Shown: positions 8,099 through 19,400 of the stretch, one piece after another
How positions within the stretch are numbered: position 1 is the stretch's first letter
Layout: every line of letters starts with the position of its first letter
Translations under genes and position numbers: made by a program
IMG/VR virus record: IMGVR_UViG_3300009151_000044
Coordinates: 1-64,000 of that record
DNA from: a virus
Length of the DNA stretch: 64,000 nt
Strand: one strand, 5' to 3'
Notes under the pieces: generated by a model
What the model was told of the DNA's origin: nothing
What the model saw: the letters and a program-made list of their open reading frames with translations, nothing else
Database searches by the model: none

Positions 8099-9550
8099 AT
8101 GGCAGGACTAGATGATCAGTCAACAGAAAAATCAGTAAACCCCGGCGACCAAGCCCCTCCCCGACCCGGCCCCTTCCTAGCAAAAGTTGTCGGAGTACTT
8201 GACCAAGAGTATATGGGAGGACTAACGGTCCAATTAATGAAACCGGGCGGCAATGATGCGGTTGACGGGCAGACAATCCCAGTCAAAATGCTAACCCCGT
8301 TTTATGGTACCACAGGTGTTGGTAATGTAGGAGCCGATCCTAACGACTATAACAATACACAAAAAAGTTACGGCATGTGGTTTGTACCGCCAGATGTAGG
8401 AACAATCGTTCTAGTATTTTTTATTGATGGAAATCCAAAGTACGGATACTGGATGGGGTGTGCGCTCGATGACAGTATGAACTTTATGTTGCCGGGCATA
8501 GCCGCAACAGAAGCAGTTGTTGAGGGTGGTGGACGACTTCCTGTAGCCGAATATAACAAAAAATTAAACGAGCAAACATGTGTAGATACAACCAAAGTTA
8601 AAAAACCAAAACACCCTTTTGCTTCAGTGTTAGAAATACAGGGACTAGTAAAAGATGACGTTCGCGGGATCACAACAAGTAGTGCCCGCAGAGATATTCC
8701 TAGCGCAGTCTTTGGTATATCAACCCCTGGCCCGCTTGATAAGACTCCGGGTTCAAAAACAGGTGATGTTGGTGTAAAAGATAATGTACAAAAAGGAGTT
8801 CCAGTTAGCAGATTAGGCGGCACTACCTTTGTGATGGACGACGGCGATGATAAATTTTTACGTAAAACAAAAGCTAGCGATGGTCCACCAGAGTATACCG
8901 CAGTAGAGCAAGGCGAAACTGGCGGTGATGTAAAAATACCGCACAACGAATTAGTTCGTATTCGAACTAGAACTGGCCACCAAATTTTACTACACAATAG
9001 CGAAGATTTAATTTATATAGGAAATGCGCGAGGCACGACCTGGATAGAGTTGACCAGCAACGGCAAAATTGACATCTACGCAGAGGATAGTATTAGCCTA
9101 CATACTAAACAAGATTTTAATGTGACAGCTGATAGAGATATCAACATGACTGCTAAAGGAAATATTAATCTTAATTCAACGGCGTTAACAAATTTGTCAT
9201 CAACTGGTAATTTTAATATTAACTCAGCCGGTACAGCAAATATAACATCTACAGGAGCAGCCAACGTGAGTAGTGGTGCTGGTGTATTAGTTACTGGTAC
9301 TAGAATTGACCTAAATGGCCCTGCGGCCGCCAAATCAATTAAAGCACCTAGGGCAGTTCGAATACCCCAAGCAGAACCGTGGAAGGGGCATGAGAATCTA
9401 GATCCTACAGCGTTTACTCCGGCCAAAACAAAAGCAGTAGTGCCGGCAGTCGGAGTAACCCCAAAAGACCCAGTAGAACCTACTCCGGCATCATTTGGAA
9501 AATATTCAACAGCCACTGATACATTTAGTAAAATTAAAGGAGCAGAGTAA
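8099..9550 (+). CDS. 5: gp5-like central spike (OB fold plus beta-helix needle, no lysozyme)
   Basis: 483 residues. An N-terminal OB-like domain (about 22-150: FLAKVVGVLDQEYMGGLTVQL, then WFVPPDVGTIVLVFFIDGNP) is followed by a linker, then GHQILLHNS...GTTWIELTSNGKIDIYAEDSI and a run of short strands (DINMTAKGNINLNSTALTNL...) that is the triple beta-helix needle of VgrG/gp5 spikes, and a Pro/Ala-rich tail. T4 gp5 (575) carries a lysozyme domain between OB fold and needle; no lysozyme-like catalytic block is seen here, so peptidoglycan cutting must come from elsewhere. Confidence 0.88.
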   Translation: MAGLDDQSTEKSVNPGDQAPPRPGPFLAKVVGVLDQEYMGGLTVQLMKPGGNDAVDGQTIPVKMLTPFYGTTGVGNVGADPNDYNNTQKSYGMWFVPPDVGTIVLVFFIDGNPKYGYWMGCALDDSMNFMLPGIAATEAVVEGGGRLPVAEYNKKLNEQTCVDTTKVKKPKHPFASVLEIQGLVKDDVRGITTSSARRDIPSAVFGISTPGPLDKTPGSKTGDVGVKDNVQKGVPVSRLGGTTFVMDDGDDKFLRKTKASDGPPEYTAVEQGETGGDVKIPHNELVRIRTRTGHQILLHNSEDLIYIGNARGTTWIELTSNGKIDIYAEDSISLHTKQDFNVTADRDINMTAKGNINLNSTALTNLSSTGNFNINSAGTANITSTGAANVSSGAGVLVTGTRIDLNGPAAAKSIKAPRAVRIPQAEPWKGHENLDPTAFTPAKTKAVVPAVGVTPKDPVEPTPASFGKYSTATDTFSKIKGAE

Positions 9551-9993
9551 TGAGTTCAAACGGAAATTTATACACTAAAATAGCATTGCCAGCTGCCAAT
9601 CGTGCCGAAGATATTCATCCTAAGATGTACAAGGGATTTAGTACGCTAAGTGCTGATACAGAAAATTATAGTTTATACGACTTATCTTTGATACAGCAAG
9701 ATTTGTTAAATCATTTTAATGTTCGTCAAGGCGAGCGATTAATGAATCCTGCGTTTGGCACAATTATCTGGGACTTATTATTTGAACCACTAACTGAAGA
9801 CCTCAAAGGATTAATTTTAGAAAACGTAAATCAGATTATCAATTATGATCCTCGAGTTAAAGCTGACAACGTTATTGTTACATCCTATGAAAGCGGAATA
9901 CAAATTGAATGCTTTTTAACTTACCTGCCGTATAACATCAGCCAGAGTCTACAACTACGTTTTGACCAGGCAAACGGCCTGTTGGCAGCATAA
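9550..9993 (+). CDS. 25: gp25-like baseplate wedge protein
   Basis: 147 residues (T4 gp25 is 132). The segment LSLIQQDLLNHFNVRQGERLMNP, FGTIIWDLLFEP and the following helix are the conserved GPW/gp25 core, the sheath-polymerising platform of the wedge in all contractile systems. Start ATG overlaps the spike stop by one base (TAATG). It should form the wedge core with gp6 and gp53. Confidence 0.95.
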   Translation: MSSNGNLYTKIALPAANRAEDIHPKMYKGFSTLSADTENYSLYDLSLIQQDLLNHFNVRQGERLMNPAFGTIIWDLLFEPLTEDLKGLILENVNQIINYDPRVKADNVIVTSYESGIQIECFLTYLPYNISQSLQLRFDQANGLLAA

Positions 9994-10014
9994 TATACGC
10001 AGATAATTTTATTC

Positions 10015-10023
10015 AATAAATAC
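10015..10023 (+). promoter_or_regulatory. Late promoter (AATAAATAC) before gp6
   Basis: AATAAATAC ends 17 bases before the gp6 ATG, in the only sizeable gap (47 bases) of the early baseplate series. Identical core to the elements at 4541 and 35008. Confidence 0.72.
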
Positions 10024-10040
10024 AAGATATAGGATAAATC

Positions 10041-13000
10041 ATGAGTTCAACCGATAGACAAAATAGGTTATTAGTAGCTGAGGACTGGAAAAAAGTCTAT
10101 CAGAGTTTCAGAAACGCAGACTTTCAGAGTTACGATTTTGAAAATCTTCGCAGGACCATGATCGATTATATCCGTCAAAATTATCCTGAAGATTACAACG
10201 ACTACATTGAATCTAGCGAATACCTTGCCCTCATTGATCTTATCGCATTTATGGGGCAAAGTATTGCTTTCCGTGTTGACTTAAATGCTCGCGAAAATTT
10301 CTTAGAATTAGCAGAGCGTCGAGAATCAGTATTAAGATTAGCACGTATGTTGAGTTATAATGCTAAACGCAACGTGGCAGCTTCTGGTGTTTTAAAATTC
10401 TCATCAGTTCAAACTACTCAAAATGTCATTGACAGTAACGGTCGAAACTTATCAGGCCAAGTAATTGCGTGGAACGATGCGTCAAACGATAACTGGTACG
10501 ATCAGTTTATTAAGATTATGAACGCGGCTATGGCGCCCACTCAACAATTTGGAAGCCCGTCTGACAAAGCAGATGTTTACGGAATTCCAACAGAGCAATA
10601 TAGATTTAATGCGGCCAATAATGATGTGCCGGTATACGCATTTACTAAATCTGTTGGCGGTCGCAACATGAATTTTGAAATAACTAGCACTACATTTACC
10701 GGACAAAATTATATCTATGAGGAGCCGCCATCGGTTGGTAATAAGATGGCGTGTATATATCGTGATGACGGGCGCGGCCCGAGCAGTAGAGGATCGGGTT
10801 TCTTTTTAAATTTTACACAAGGTACTTTGAATCAAGGATCATTTACTATTACTCAACCAAGCTCAACAGAATCAGTTGACATTGATTCTACTAACATTAA
10901 TAATAACGATGTATGGTTATATAAATTAAATCAAGCAGGAATTGAAACTGAAAAATGGTCAAAAGTTTCTAGTTTTGAAGGCAACAACATTATTTACAAT
11001 AGCCTTAATAAAAAGATTAGAAATATTTATGGAGTAGTAACTAGAGCAGGAGATGCTATTAGTCTAACATTTAGCGATGGCATATTTGGAAATTTACCAT
11101 TAGGTATATTTAGAGTATACTATCGAATCAGTAACGGGCTTGCGTACACTATCAATACTCAAGATATCCGTAGTGTAACAATTAATATTCCTTATTATTC
11201 TAGCTCTAATCAACAAGAAACATTGACCATTTCTTTAAGTCTAGCTACCTCTGTATCTAATGCGGATGTTTCAGAAACTAGCGACAGCATTAAAGCCAAT
11301 GCTCCGCAAACATACTATACACAAAATAGAATGATTACAGGCGAGGACTATAATATTAGTCCGCTATCAGCAAGTACTCAAGTAGCAAAAGTAAAAGCAG
11401 TTAACCGAACAAGTAGCGGCATTAGTCGATATTTTGATCTAGTAGATCCAACAGGAAAATATAGTTCTACAAATCTATTTGCCACAGATGGTATCATTTA
11501 TAATGAAAAATACAAATCGCAAACACGATTTAGTTATGCTAATAAAACAGATATTGAAGGCGTAATTTATAATAATGTTTTTGATATATTAACTAGAAAA
11601 AATTTACGTAATTTTTATTATTCAAACTTTAATAATTTTATCACATCCAGTCTTAATATTTCTTGGTTTAATCGTACAACCGATACTGGAATGTCATCTG
11701 GGTACATTGGCGCAACTGACGGCACTCCGTATAAAGTGGGTTCATACACTAGTACTGATTTAAAATATTTTACTTCTGGATCTTTAATTAAATTTATTCC
11801 ACCGGCCGGCTATTATTTTAATACTAATAATAATAACTCATTGGTACTACAAACCGTGCCTGCTAGTCCCGGAACGAGCGCATACTTATGGGCAGAAGTT
11901 ATATCGGTCGTAGACGACGGTACTGCGGTTGGTACTGGAACATTATCTACAGGGTTCGGCCCATTGATGTTGAATAGAGTAGTTCCTACAGATGCTACAA
12001 TAACACAAATTCTGCCAAAGTGGAGAACAGTGATTGATAGTACAGTTATCACTACTATGATAGAATTAATCTTTGCTAACAAACCGTTCGGCCTAAGATA
12101 TAGTAGTGTTACTCAAACATGGCAAATTGTATTCGAGTCAAATCTTGATATAGTATCTCAATTCAGTCTTGGTAAACAAGGTGACGTTTCTAATAAGCAA
12201 CAAGACGCTAGTTGGTTATTGTTGTTTACTACTGATAACGAATATTATACTATTACTAGCCGTGAAGAACAATACATTTTTGAAAGTAACCAACAAATTA
12301 GATTTTACTTTGATAGTAGCAATAAAATTTATGATAGTCGTTCTAATTCAGTAGTTAAGGACAATATTAATATTCTGAGTGTTAATACACAACCGGGTGT
12401 TACTAGTCCGTTCACTCGTGATCAAGTATGGGATGTTGTTTCTGAGTTTATTGGTCTTGATGGATATATTGATACTAAAAAATTGATAGTATCATTTGCT
12501 GATTCTGACGATAACAATGTTGTCGATGACCCTGAATTGTTTATGAATATAGTTGATCCACTAACAAACCCAACGACAAAATATATCCTACAAGAAAAAT
12601 ATTTAATTAGTCAAGGCCAAGAAGATTATAGATATATTACAAATACTGATAATAAAGTGATAGTGTTGCCAACAGATCCTAACGCATATGGTTCTTATGT
12701 TGACGGACAATATTTTTATTTCATTGATACTGATACTGTAAAAAAATTAAATGCGTCTACTGGCAAATTAACTACCAGTTTAGATTATAAAGTTTTTGTT
12801 GGCCGCGATAATCTAAAATTCCAATATACTCATAGTGCCGATTACGAATCAAGAGTTGATCCAGGATCAAGCAACATTATGGATGTATTTGTCCTAACAA
12901 CGGGATATGATACTGCATTTAGGCAATGGTTGAACGGTGCTAATATAACAAAACCGTTAGCACCAAGCTCAGACGAATTATATAATACTGTTGCTCCATC

Positions 13001-13499
13001 GTTAAATTTAATTAAGTCAATTAGTGACGAAATTGTATATCATCCTGTAAGTTATAAAATTTTATTTGGCGCAACGGCTGATGAAGATGTTCAAGCAAGT
13101 TTTAAAATTGTAAAAAATGCTGGGCAAGTACTGACCGACAATGATGTTAAAGCTCGTGTTATCACAGCAATGAATCAATTTTTTGCTTTAGAAAATTGGG
13201 AATTTGGAGACACTTTCTATTTTACTGAGCTAGCAACATATATCGTAAATCAACTTGCCCCGGACATTAGTAATTTTGTCATTGTGCCTAGACAATCTGG
13301 TTTAAACTTTGGCAGCTTATTTGAAATTAAGTCAGCAACTGATCAAATTTTTATTAACGGAGCAACAGTTAACGATATTGAGATTATCTCCGGTATAACA
13401 TCAAGCGCCATTAAATCAATAAGCGGCACAACAGTATCATCGACAGCGACTTCTCAACAAACAATTACAAGTTCAACATACGGATCAACAAATGGCTGA
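10041..13499 (+). CDS. 6: gp6-like baseplate wedge protein (J family)
   Basis: 1152 residues, almost twice T4 gp6 (660). N-terminal block (about 15-130: DFENLRRTMIDYIRQNYPEDYNDY, LIDLIAFMGQSIAFRVDLNARENFL, RRESVLRLARMLSYN) is the defining wedge-dimerisation region; the middle has the J-like TYYTQNRMITGEDYN...VAKVKAVNRTSSG block near 430-460; the extra length lies in the second half, with a terminal arm ELATYIVNQLAPDISNFVIVP typical of gp6. It makes the ring that clamps around the hub and changes shape on contraction. Followed directly by the giant gene, overlapping by 8 bases. Confidence 0.93.
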   Translation: MSSTDRQNRLLVAEDWKKVYQSFRNADFQSYDFENLRRTMIDYIRQNYPEDYNDYIESSEYLALIDLIAFMGQSIAFRVDLNARENFLELAERRESVLRLARMLSYNAKRNVAASGVLKFSSVQTTQNVIDSNGRNLSGQVIAWNDASNDNWYDQFIKIMNAAMAPTQQFGSPSDKADVYGIPTEQYRFNAANNDVPVYAFTKSVGGRNMNFEITSTTFTGQNYIYEEPPSVGNKMACIYRDDGRGPSSRGSGFFLNFTQGTLNQGSFTITQPSSTESVDIDSTNINNNDVWLYKLNQAGIETEKWSKVSSFEGNNIIYNSLNKKIRNIYGVVTRAGDAISLTFSDGIFGNLPLGIFRVYYRISNGLAYTINTQDIRSVTINIPYYSSSNQQETLTISLSLATSVSNADVSETSDSIKANAPQTYYTQNRMITGEDYNISPLSASTQVAKVKAVNRTSSGISRYFDLVDPTGKYSSTNLFATDGIIYNEKYKSQTRFSYANKTDIEGVIYNNVFDILTRKNLRNFYYSNFNNFITSSLNISWFNRTTDTGMSSGYIGATDGTPYKVGSYTSTDLKYFTSGSLIKFIPPAGYYFNTNNNNSLVLQTVPASPGTSAYLWAEVISVVDDGTAVGTGTLSTGFGPLMLNRVVPTDATITQILPKWRTVIDSTVITTMIELIFANKPFGLRYSSVTQTWQIVFESNLDIVSQFSLGKQGDVSNKQQDASWLLLFTTDNEYYTITSREEQYIFESNQQIRFYFDSSNKIYDSRSNSVVKDNINILSVNTQPGVTSPFTRDQVWDVVSEFIGLDGYIDTKKLIVSFADSDDNNVVDDPELFMNIVDPLTNPTTKYILQEKYLISQGQEDYRYITNTDNKVIVLPTDPNAYGSYVDGQYFYFIDTDTVKKLNASTGKLTTSLDYKVFVGRDNLKFQYTHSADYESRVDPGSSNIMDVFVLTTGYDTAFRQWLNGANITKPLAPSSDELYNTVAPSLNLIKSISDEIVYHPVSYKILFGATADEDVQASFKIVKNAGQVLTDNDVKARVITAMNQFFALENWEFGDTFYFTELATYIVNQLAPDISNFVIVPRQSGLNFGSLFEIKSATDQIFINGATVNDIEIISGITSSAIKSISGTTVSSTATSQQTITSSTYGSTNG

Positions 13500-16400
13500 T
13501 AGCATTAATCCAAATAAAAATAAAGTTTCTAGTTTTCTTCCAAGATTTTATAGATCGGATTCAAATAAGAAATTTACACAGGCTACCCTTGATCAATTAG
13601 TACAGCCCGGGACAGTTGATAAACTTAACGGTTTTGTTGGAAGAAAAAATGCTAAAGCAAGTACCGGTAAAGATATCTTTATTAAAGAGATTAGCGACCA
13701 ACGGCAAAATTATCAATTAGAACCAGGAATGGTTATTAAAGATGCGTTAGATAATGTAACATTTTTTAAAGACTATATTGACTATATTAATCAACTTGAT
13801 GTATTCGGTGGCAATGTTAAGAATCATGCCCGTTTAAATAAGCAAGAATTTTATTCATGGGATCCTCATATTGACTGGGATAAGTTTGTTAACTTTCAAA
13901 ATTATTACTGGTTGCCATACGGCCCCGATGTAATCGCCATAGCCGGCCAGCAACAAAAAATTGAAAGTACATATACTGTTACTGTTGAAACAGAAGGTAA
14001 TAGTTTTGAATATGTGTTTACTCCTAACGGGTTAACTCGAAATCCAACAATTAAATTATATAAAGGGCAAACTTATAAATTTGAAATTAATAGTCCCGGA
14101 AATCCGTTTAGTATTAAAACTGTTAGATCATTAGGCACATTAGACAGATATAAAACATTTGGATTAGATGGTGTTGCGGTTGAAAACGGTACAATTACCT
14201 TTACAGTCCCAACAGATGCCCCGGACGTATTATATTATGTGAGTGAATCAGATATTGATCTCGGCGGAGTATTCCAAATATTTTCAATAAATGAAAATAC
14301 AAAAATTGATGTTGAACAAGAAATCATTGGTAAAAAGAATTACTCCCTAGCTAACGGCACTGCCCTTAGCAACGGAATGAAAGTAAAATTTATCGGCGGC
14401 GTAATGCCTTTATCATACGCTTCTGGTGAATATTATGTCGAAGGCGTAGGTACTGCTATTATTTTAATTAACGCATCAGAGCTGGCACTGATTAGCGCAT
14501 ACACTCAGTCTGAATCAATTTTATTTGATTCGACGCCGTTCGATAATATGCCGTTTAGTGATGCTACAGCATTTGCTGGTACTCCTGATTACATTGCGAT
14601 CAATAGGGCTAGTCTAGATAAGAATCCATGGTCTCGTTATAATAGATGGTTTCATATTGATGTGGTTAATTCAAGTGCTGCATTTAATAATAAAATTCCC
14701 AGTCTTGATCAGAATGCTCGAGCAGTTCGACCAATTATTGAATTTGAACCGGGACTAAAATTATTTAATTTTGGACTTCAGTCGGTTGCTGATATCGATT
14801 TGATCGATACGTATACCACTGATGTATTTTCTACAATTGAAGGGTCGTTAGGGTATAACGTTGACGGAATACCGTTGGTTCAAGGCCAACGAGTATTGTT
14901 TACTGCCGACAGTGATGGGTTTGTAAATAATAAAATTTATAAAGTTGAGTTTATTGATGTATTGCATCTCAATACAGGTAGTCGACAAATACATCTTGTT
15001 TTAGAAACTGAACCAGCGTTACATAATGTTGTATTAGTTAAACAAGGTACATCGAATGTTGGTAAATCATATTGGTTTGACGGAAGTACCTGGATAGCCG
15101 GCCAACAAAAAACTATTTTAAATCAACCACCGTTGTTTGATATTGTTGATGATAACATTGTTAGTTATGGTGATACTAATGCGTACGAAGGTTCTACTTT
15201 TAAAGGAACTAAATTATTTTCATATAAGATTGGCACTGGCGCAGCCGATGGTAAATTAGGATTTCCGTTAACCTATAAGAATATTAGTAACATTGGCGAT
15301 ATTGTTTTTAATTTTAATATTTTAACAGACACATTTAGGTATAAAGATTTAGCGAATGTCATTGATAAAAATATTAACGTGGGATATCTTACCTTAATAT
15401 CGCCTGAAACAAAAGCTATCAAATACGCCAACGGCTGGAAAACTTCCTTAGCAACACATAATCAAGCAGCCATCAGGATTTATAAAAATTCAAATTTAAC
15501 AAACAATTTTGAAATTGATATATTTGATAACAAGGACGATTTAACAGACTTAGTAGTACGTTTATATGTTAACGGTCGCCGCCTTGATAAATCATTATGG
15601 ACGATAGTAACAGGACCAGTTTATAAGAAAATAGTACTAACAACTGACATATCTATAGACGATGTGCTGACTATTAAGACATTTGCTAGACAACCAATCA
15701 ACACTAAGGGTTACTACGAAACCCCGATTAATTTACAAAATAATCCATTAAATAATAATCTTGCTGATTTTACATTGGGCGAAGTTATTGATCATGTAAG
15801 CTCTATAGTTGATAATGTAGAAGCATTTGAAGGAAATTACCCAGGCGCAGGTAACCTTAGAGATTTAGGCGATATTACACCTTACGGCACCAAGTTTGTT
15901 CAACACAGCGGTCCAATGGGACTAGCGTTATATCATATTACTAATCAAGAAAATAATATTATTCGCGCAATCGAAAATGCTAAAAATGATTATAATAAAT
16001 TCAAAAGGAATTTTATATCAATCATTGATTCTTTAGAAGTATATTCTACAGATGTAGTAACACAAGTTAACTTGATTTTACAAGCAATTAATAAAGACAA
16101 GCCTGCTAGTGTGGCATATTATTTTAGTGATATGCTAGGTTACAGTGCTAATCAATACAATGAGTATCCGGTAATTGATTATAGAATACAATCATATCCG
16201 TTAGTATCTACATTCAGCCTAACTAACTTATCAAATCAAGCAGTTTATATATACTTGAACGGAACACAGCTAGTATACAAAAAAGACTATACGTTTGACG
16301 GTCAAGGATTTGTAGTTATTAGTGCTACACTACATAATGACGACACTATTGGTATTTACGAATACGAAAATACTGACGGATGCTTTATTCCACAAACCCC

Positions 16401-19400
16401 TACTAAATTAGGAATCTGGCCAAGGTACGAGCCTAAAATCTATCTTGATACTAGTTTAGTAACACCGCGCACGATGATACAGGGACATGATGGTAGCCAA
16501 GTACTGGCCTATGGTGATTATCGTGACGATTTAATATTAGAATTAGAAAAAAGAATTTTTAATAATGTAAAAGTTGAGTATGACGCTAGCATTTTTGATA
16601 TCAACGATTTTCTACCAAGTTATGTTAGAACCACTGAATATGACCTAACAGAATTTAACGAAGTGTTATCAACCCAATTTTATAAGTGGACTAGATTAAT
16701 TGATAGAGATTTTACCAAACCATTAAGCTACGACAGAGAGAACAGTCTTACTTATAATTACCAAGGGCATACTGCGATTGACGGAAGGTCAGTTCCGGGA
16801 TACTGGAGAGGTATATATCGTTGGATGCTAGACACTGACCGCCCTAATCTATGCCCCTGGGAAAGTTTAGGATTTACGATCCAGCCAGCATGGTGGGAGA
16901 CCGTATACGGCCCGGCCCCTTACACCCGAGATAATTTAGTACTTTGGCAAGATTTAAGTCAAGGACTAGTAAAAGAACCAGGTAAGCCAGTAGTAATCTT
17001 AGAAAAATATGTTAGACCTTTCTTGGCTAATAGTATTCCTGTAGACGAAAACGGTAACATCTTAGGACCAATACTGTCAAATCTAGTTAACGGTCCGAAT
17101 ACTGTATCAATTAGTAATGATTTTGTTTTTGGAGATGTTAGTCCGATAGAAGCGGCATGGCGTAGAGGTAGCTACTATCCGTTTAGCTTTTTAATAACTG
17201 CCATGTTAACTGCTCCGGCAAAAACTTTTGGTTTACTATTGGATCGTTCAAGAGTTATTAGAAATTTAACCGGACAGCTAGTGTATAAAGATACTGGACT
17301 ACGTATTCGACCAACCGACGTGGTACTGCCTAGTATATATTCTAGTACAACTAGAGTACAGACCGCAGGTGTAATCAACTATATTATTGATTATGTCCTT
17401 AGCGATAATTTAAGATCTTACACCGACTACTCGTATAATTTAAAGCATCTTAATATGCAGCTAAGTTATCGATTGGGTGCGTTTACTAGTAAAGAAAAAT
17501 TTAACTTGCTGTTAGACAGTAAAACCCCTTCAAGCTCGGGTAGTGTTTTTGTCCCGCAAGAAGACTATAATATTATTTTAAATGTTAGTAGTCCTGTTAA
17601 AAAAATTACGTACAGCGGCGTCATTGTTACTAAATTACCAGACGGCTTTGAGGTCAAAGGCTACAGTCAAATACAACCATATTTTAAATATTTTCCATAT
17701 ATAAAAAATGGACCAACAATTAATATTGGAGGTATCTCAGAAAGTTTTTCAACGTGGACTGCTGGGGAACAATATGCTGTTGGCAAGGTTGTAAAATATA
17801 ATAATCGTTACTACAGAGTAAAGGTTTTTCATGTATCGAGCAGTGTTTTTAATGAAGCATACGTTCAACCATTAGGCAGCTTACCAATTATTGGCGGTCA
17901 GGAGGCTGTGTTTAGAACAGAATGGGATATCTCTGTAGAAATTACAGTACCATACGGCACAAAATTTAGAACTATTCAAGAAACTGTTGATTTTATTATT
18001 GGATACGGCGAATGGTTAAAATCCCAAGGATTTATATTTGATGATTTTAATAATAACATTGCATTAATTACCAACTGGGAAACCAGTGCCAAAGAATTTT
18101 TATTCTGGACAACACAAAATTGGTCTTCAGGACAAGAAAAATGGGCTGAATGGACACCATTTACTACGACTGAATATCAAGAAATTATTCGTTATAATGG
18201 GGACTATTATCAAGCTATTCGCAAATCCGTATCAGAAAATTTATTCATAGAAGATGACTATGTAAAGCTAGACGGGTTAAGTACGGTTGGCAGCTCAGTA
18301 ATATCATTAAGTCCGTCTGCTAGTAAAGTAACTTTTAGTATACCGTACTCAGTAGTAGACGATATTAAAAATCCGTTCCACGAATATGAAATTTTTAAAG
18401 TTGACGGATCGCCAATGCCGCCTCGACTAATTAATTCTTATAGAGAAGATAATGCTGTAAGTTATGCTTCTGTTACAACTGATGGTATTTTTGGCGCAAC
18501 GTTTTTCTTAGTACAAAAAGAACAAGTGGTATTAATAAACAATTCTACAATGTTTAATGACACAATCTATAATCCAGAAAGTGGTTATAGACAGGAGCGT
18601 ATTAAAGTAGCCGGATATGTAAGTACAAACTGGTTTGGAGGATTTGATGTTCCTGGCTTTATCTTCGACCAAGCAAATATTCAAGTATGGTCCTCATGGA
18701 CAGATTATGCGCTAGGCGACATCATTAAGTATAAAGAATTTTATTATAGCGCCAATCAATTTACACCGGGTACAGAAACCTTTATACCGAGTAACTGGAT
18801 CAAATTAGATACCAAGCCGACTCCTCGATTAATACCTAACTGGACATATAAGGCTTCACAATTTGAAGACTTCTATAGCCTAGACAGCGACAATTTTGAC
18901 ATCGGCCAACAACGGGCTGCACAGCATTTAATTGGGTACCAAAAGCGCCAATATCTTGAAAACATTATTAAAGATGATGTTAGTGAATACAAATTTTATC
19001 AAGGTATGATTATTGAAAAAGGTACACAAAACGTTCTTAACAAATTGTTTGACGTATTAAGTGCCGAAGGGCAAGAAAGTATAGTATTTGACGAAGAATG
19101 GGCAGTGCGTGTTGGACAATACGGTGCCAGTGCTGCCTTTGAAAACATTGAATTTATATTACCGGAGAGCTTGTTTAAAAACAATCCTCAAGGTTTTGAA
19201 CTGGCAAACAGTACTGATACTGTATCGCAGGACTTTATTATTCGCCAAACACCAAATGATGTTTATTTAAAACCATTAGGTTATAATAATAATCCATGGC
19301 CTGTTGTTAAAAACTACACTCCGTATTTAAGGACCCCTGGGTATGTTCGTCAACATGAAGTTACTGAGGTACTAATAACTCTTGACGATATTGTTAACAG

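Noticed and set aside
8368-8997. Minus-strand 209-codon frame over gp5
   Set aside because: Long only because the spike gene is Gly/Asp/Pro-rich; opposite strand of a secure gene.
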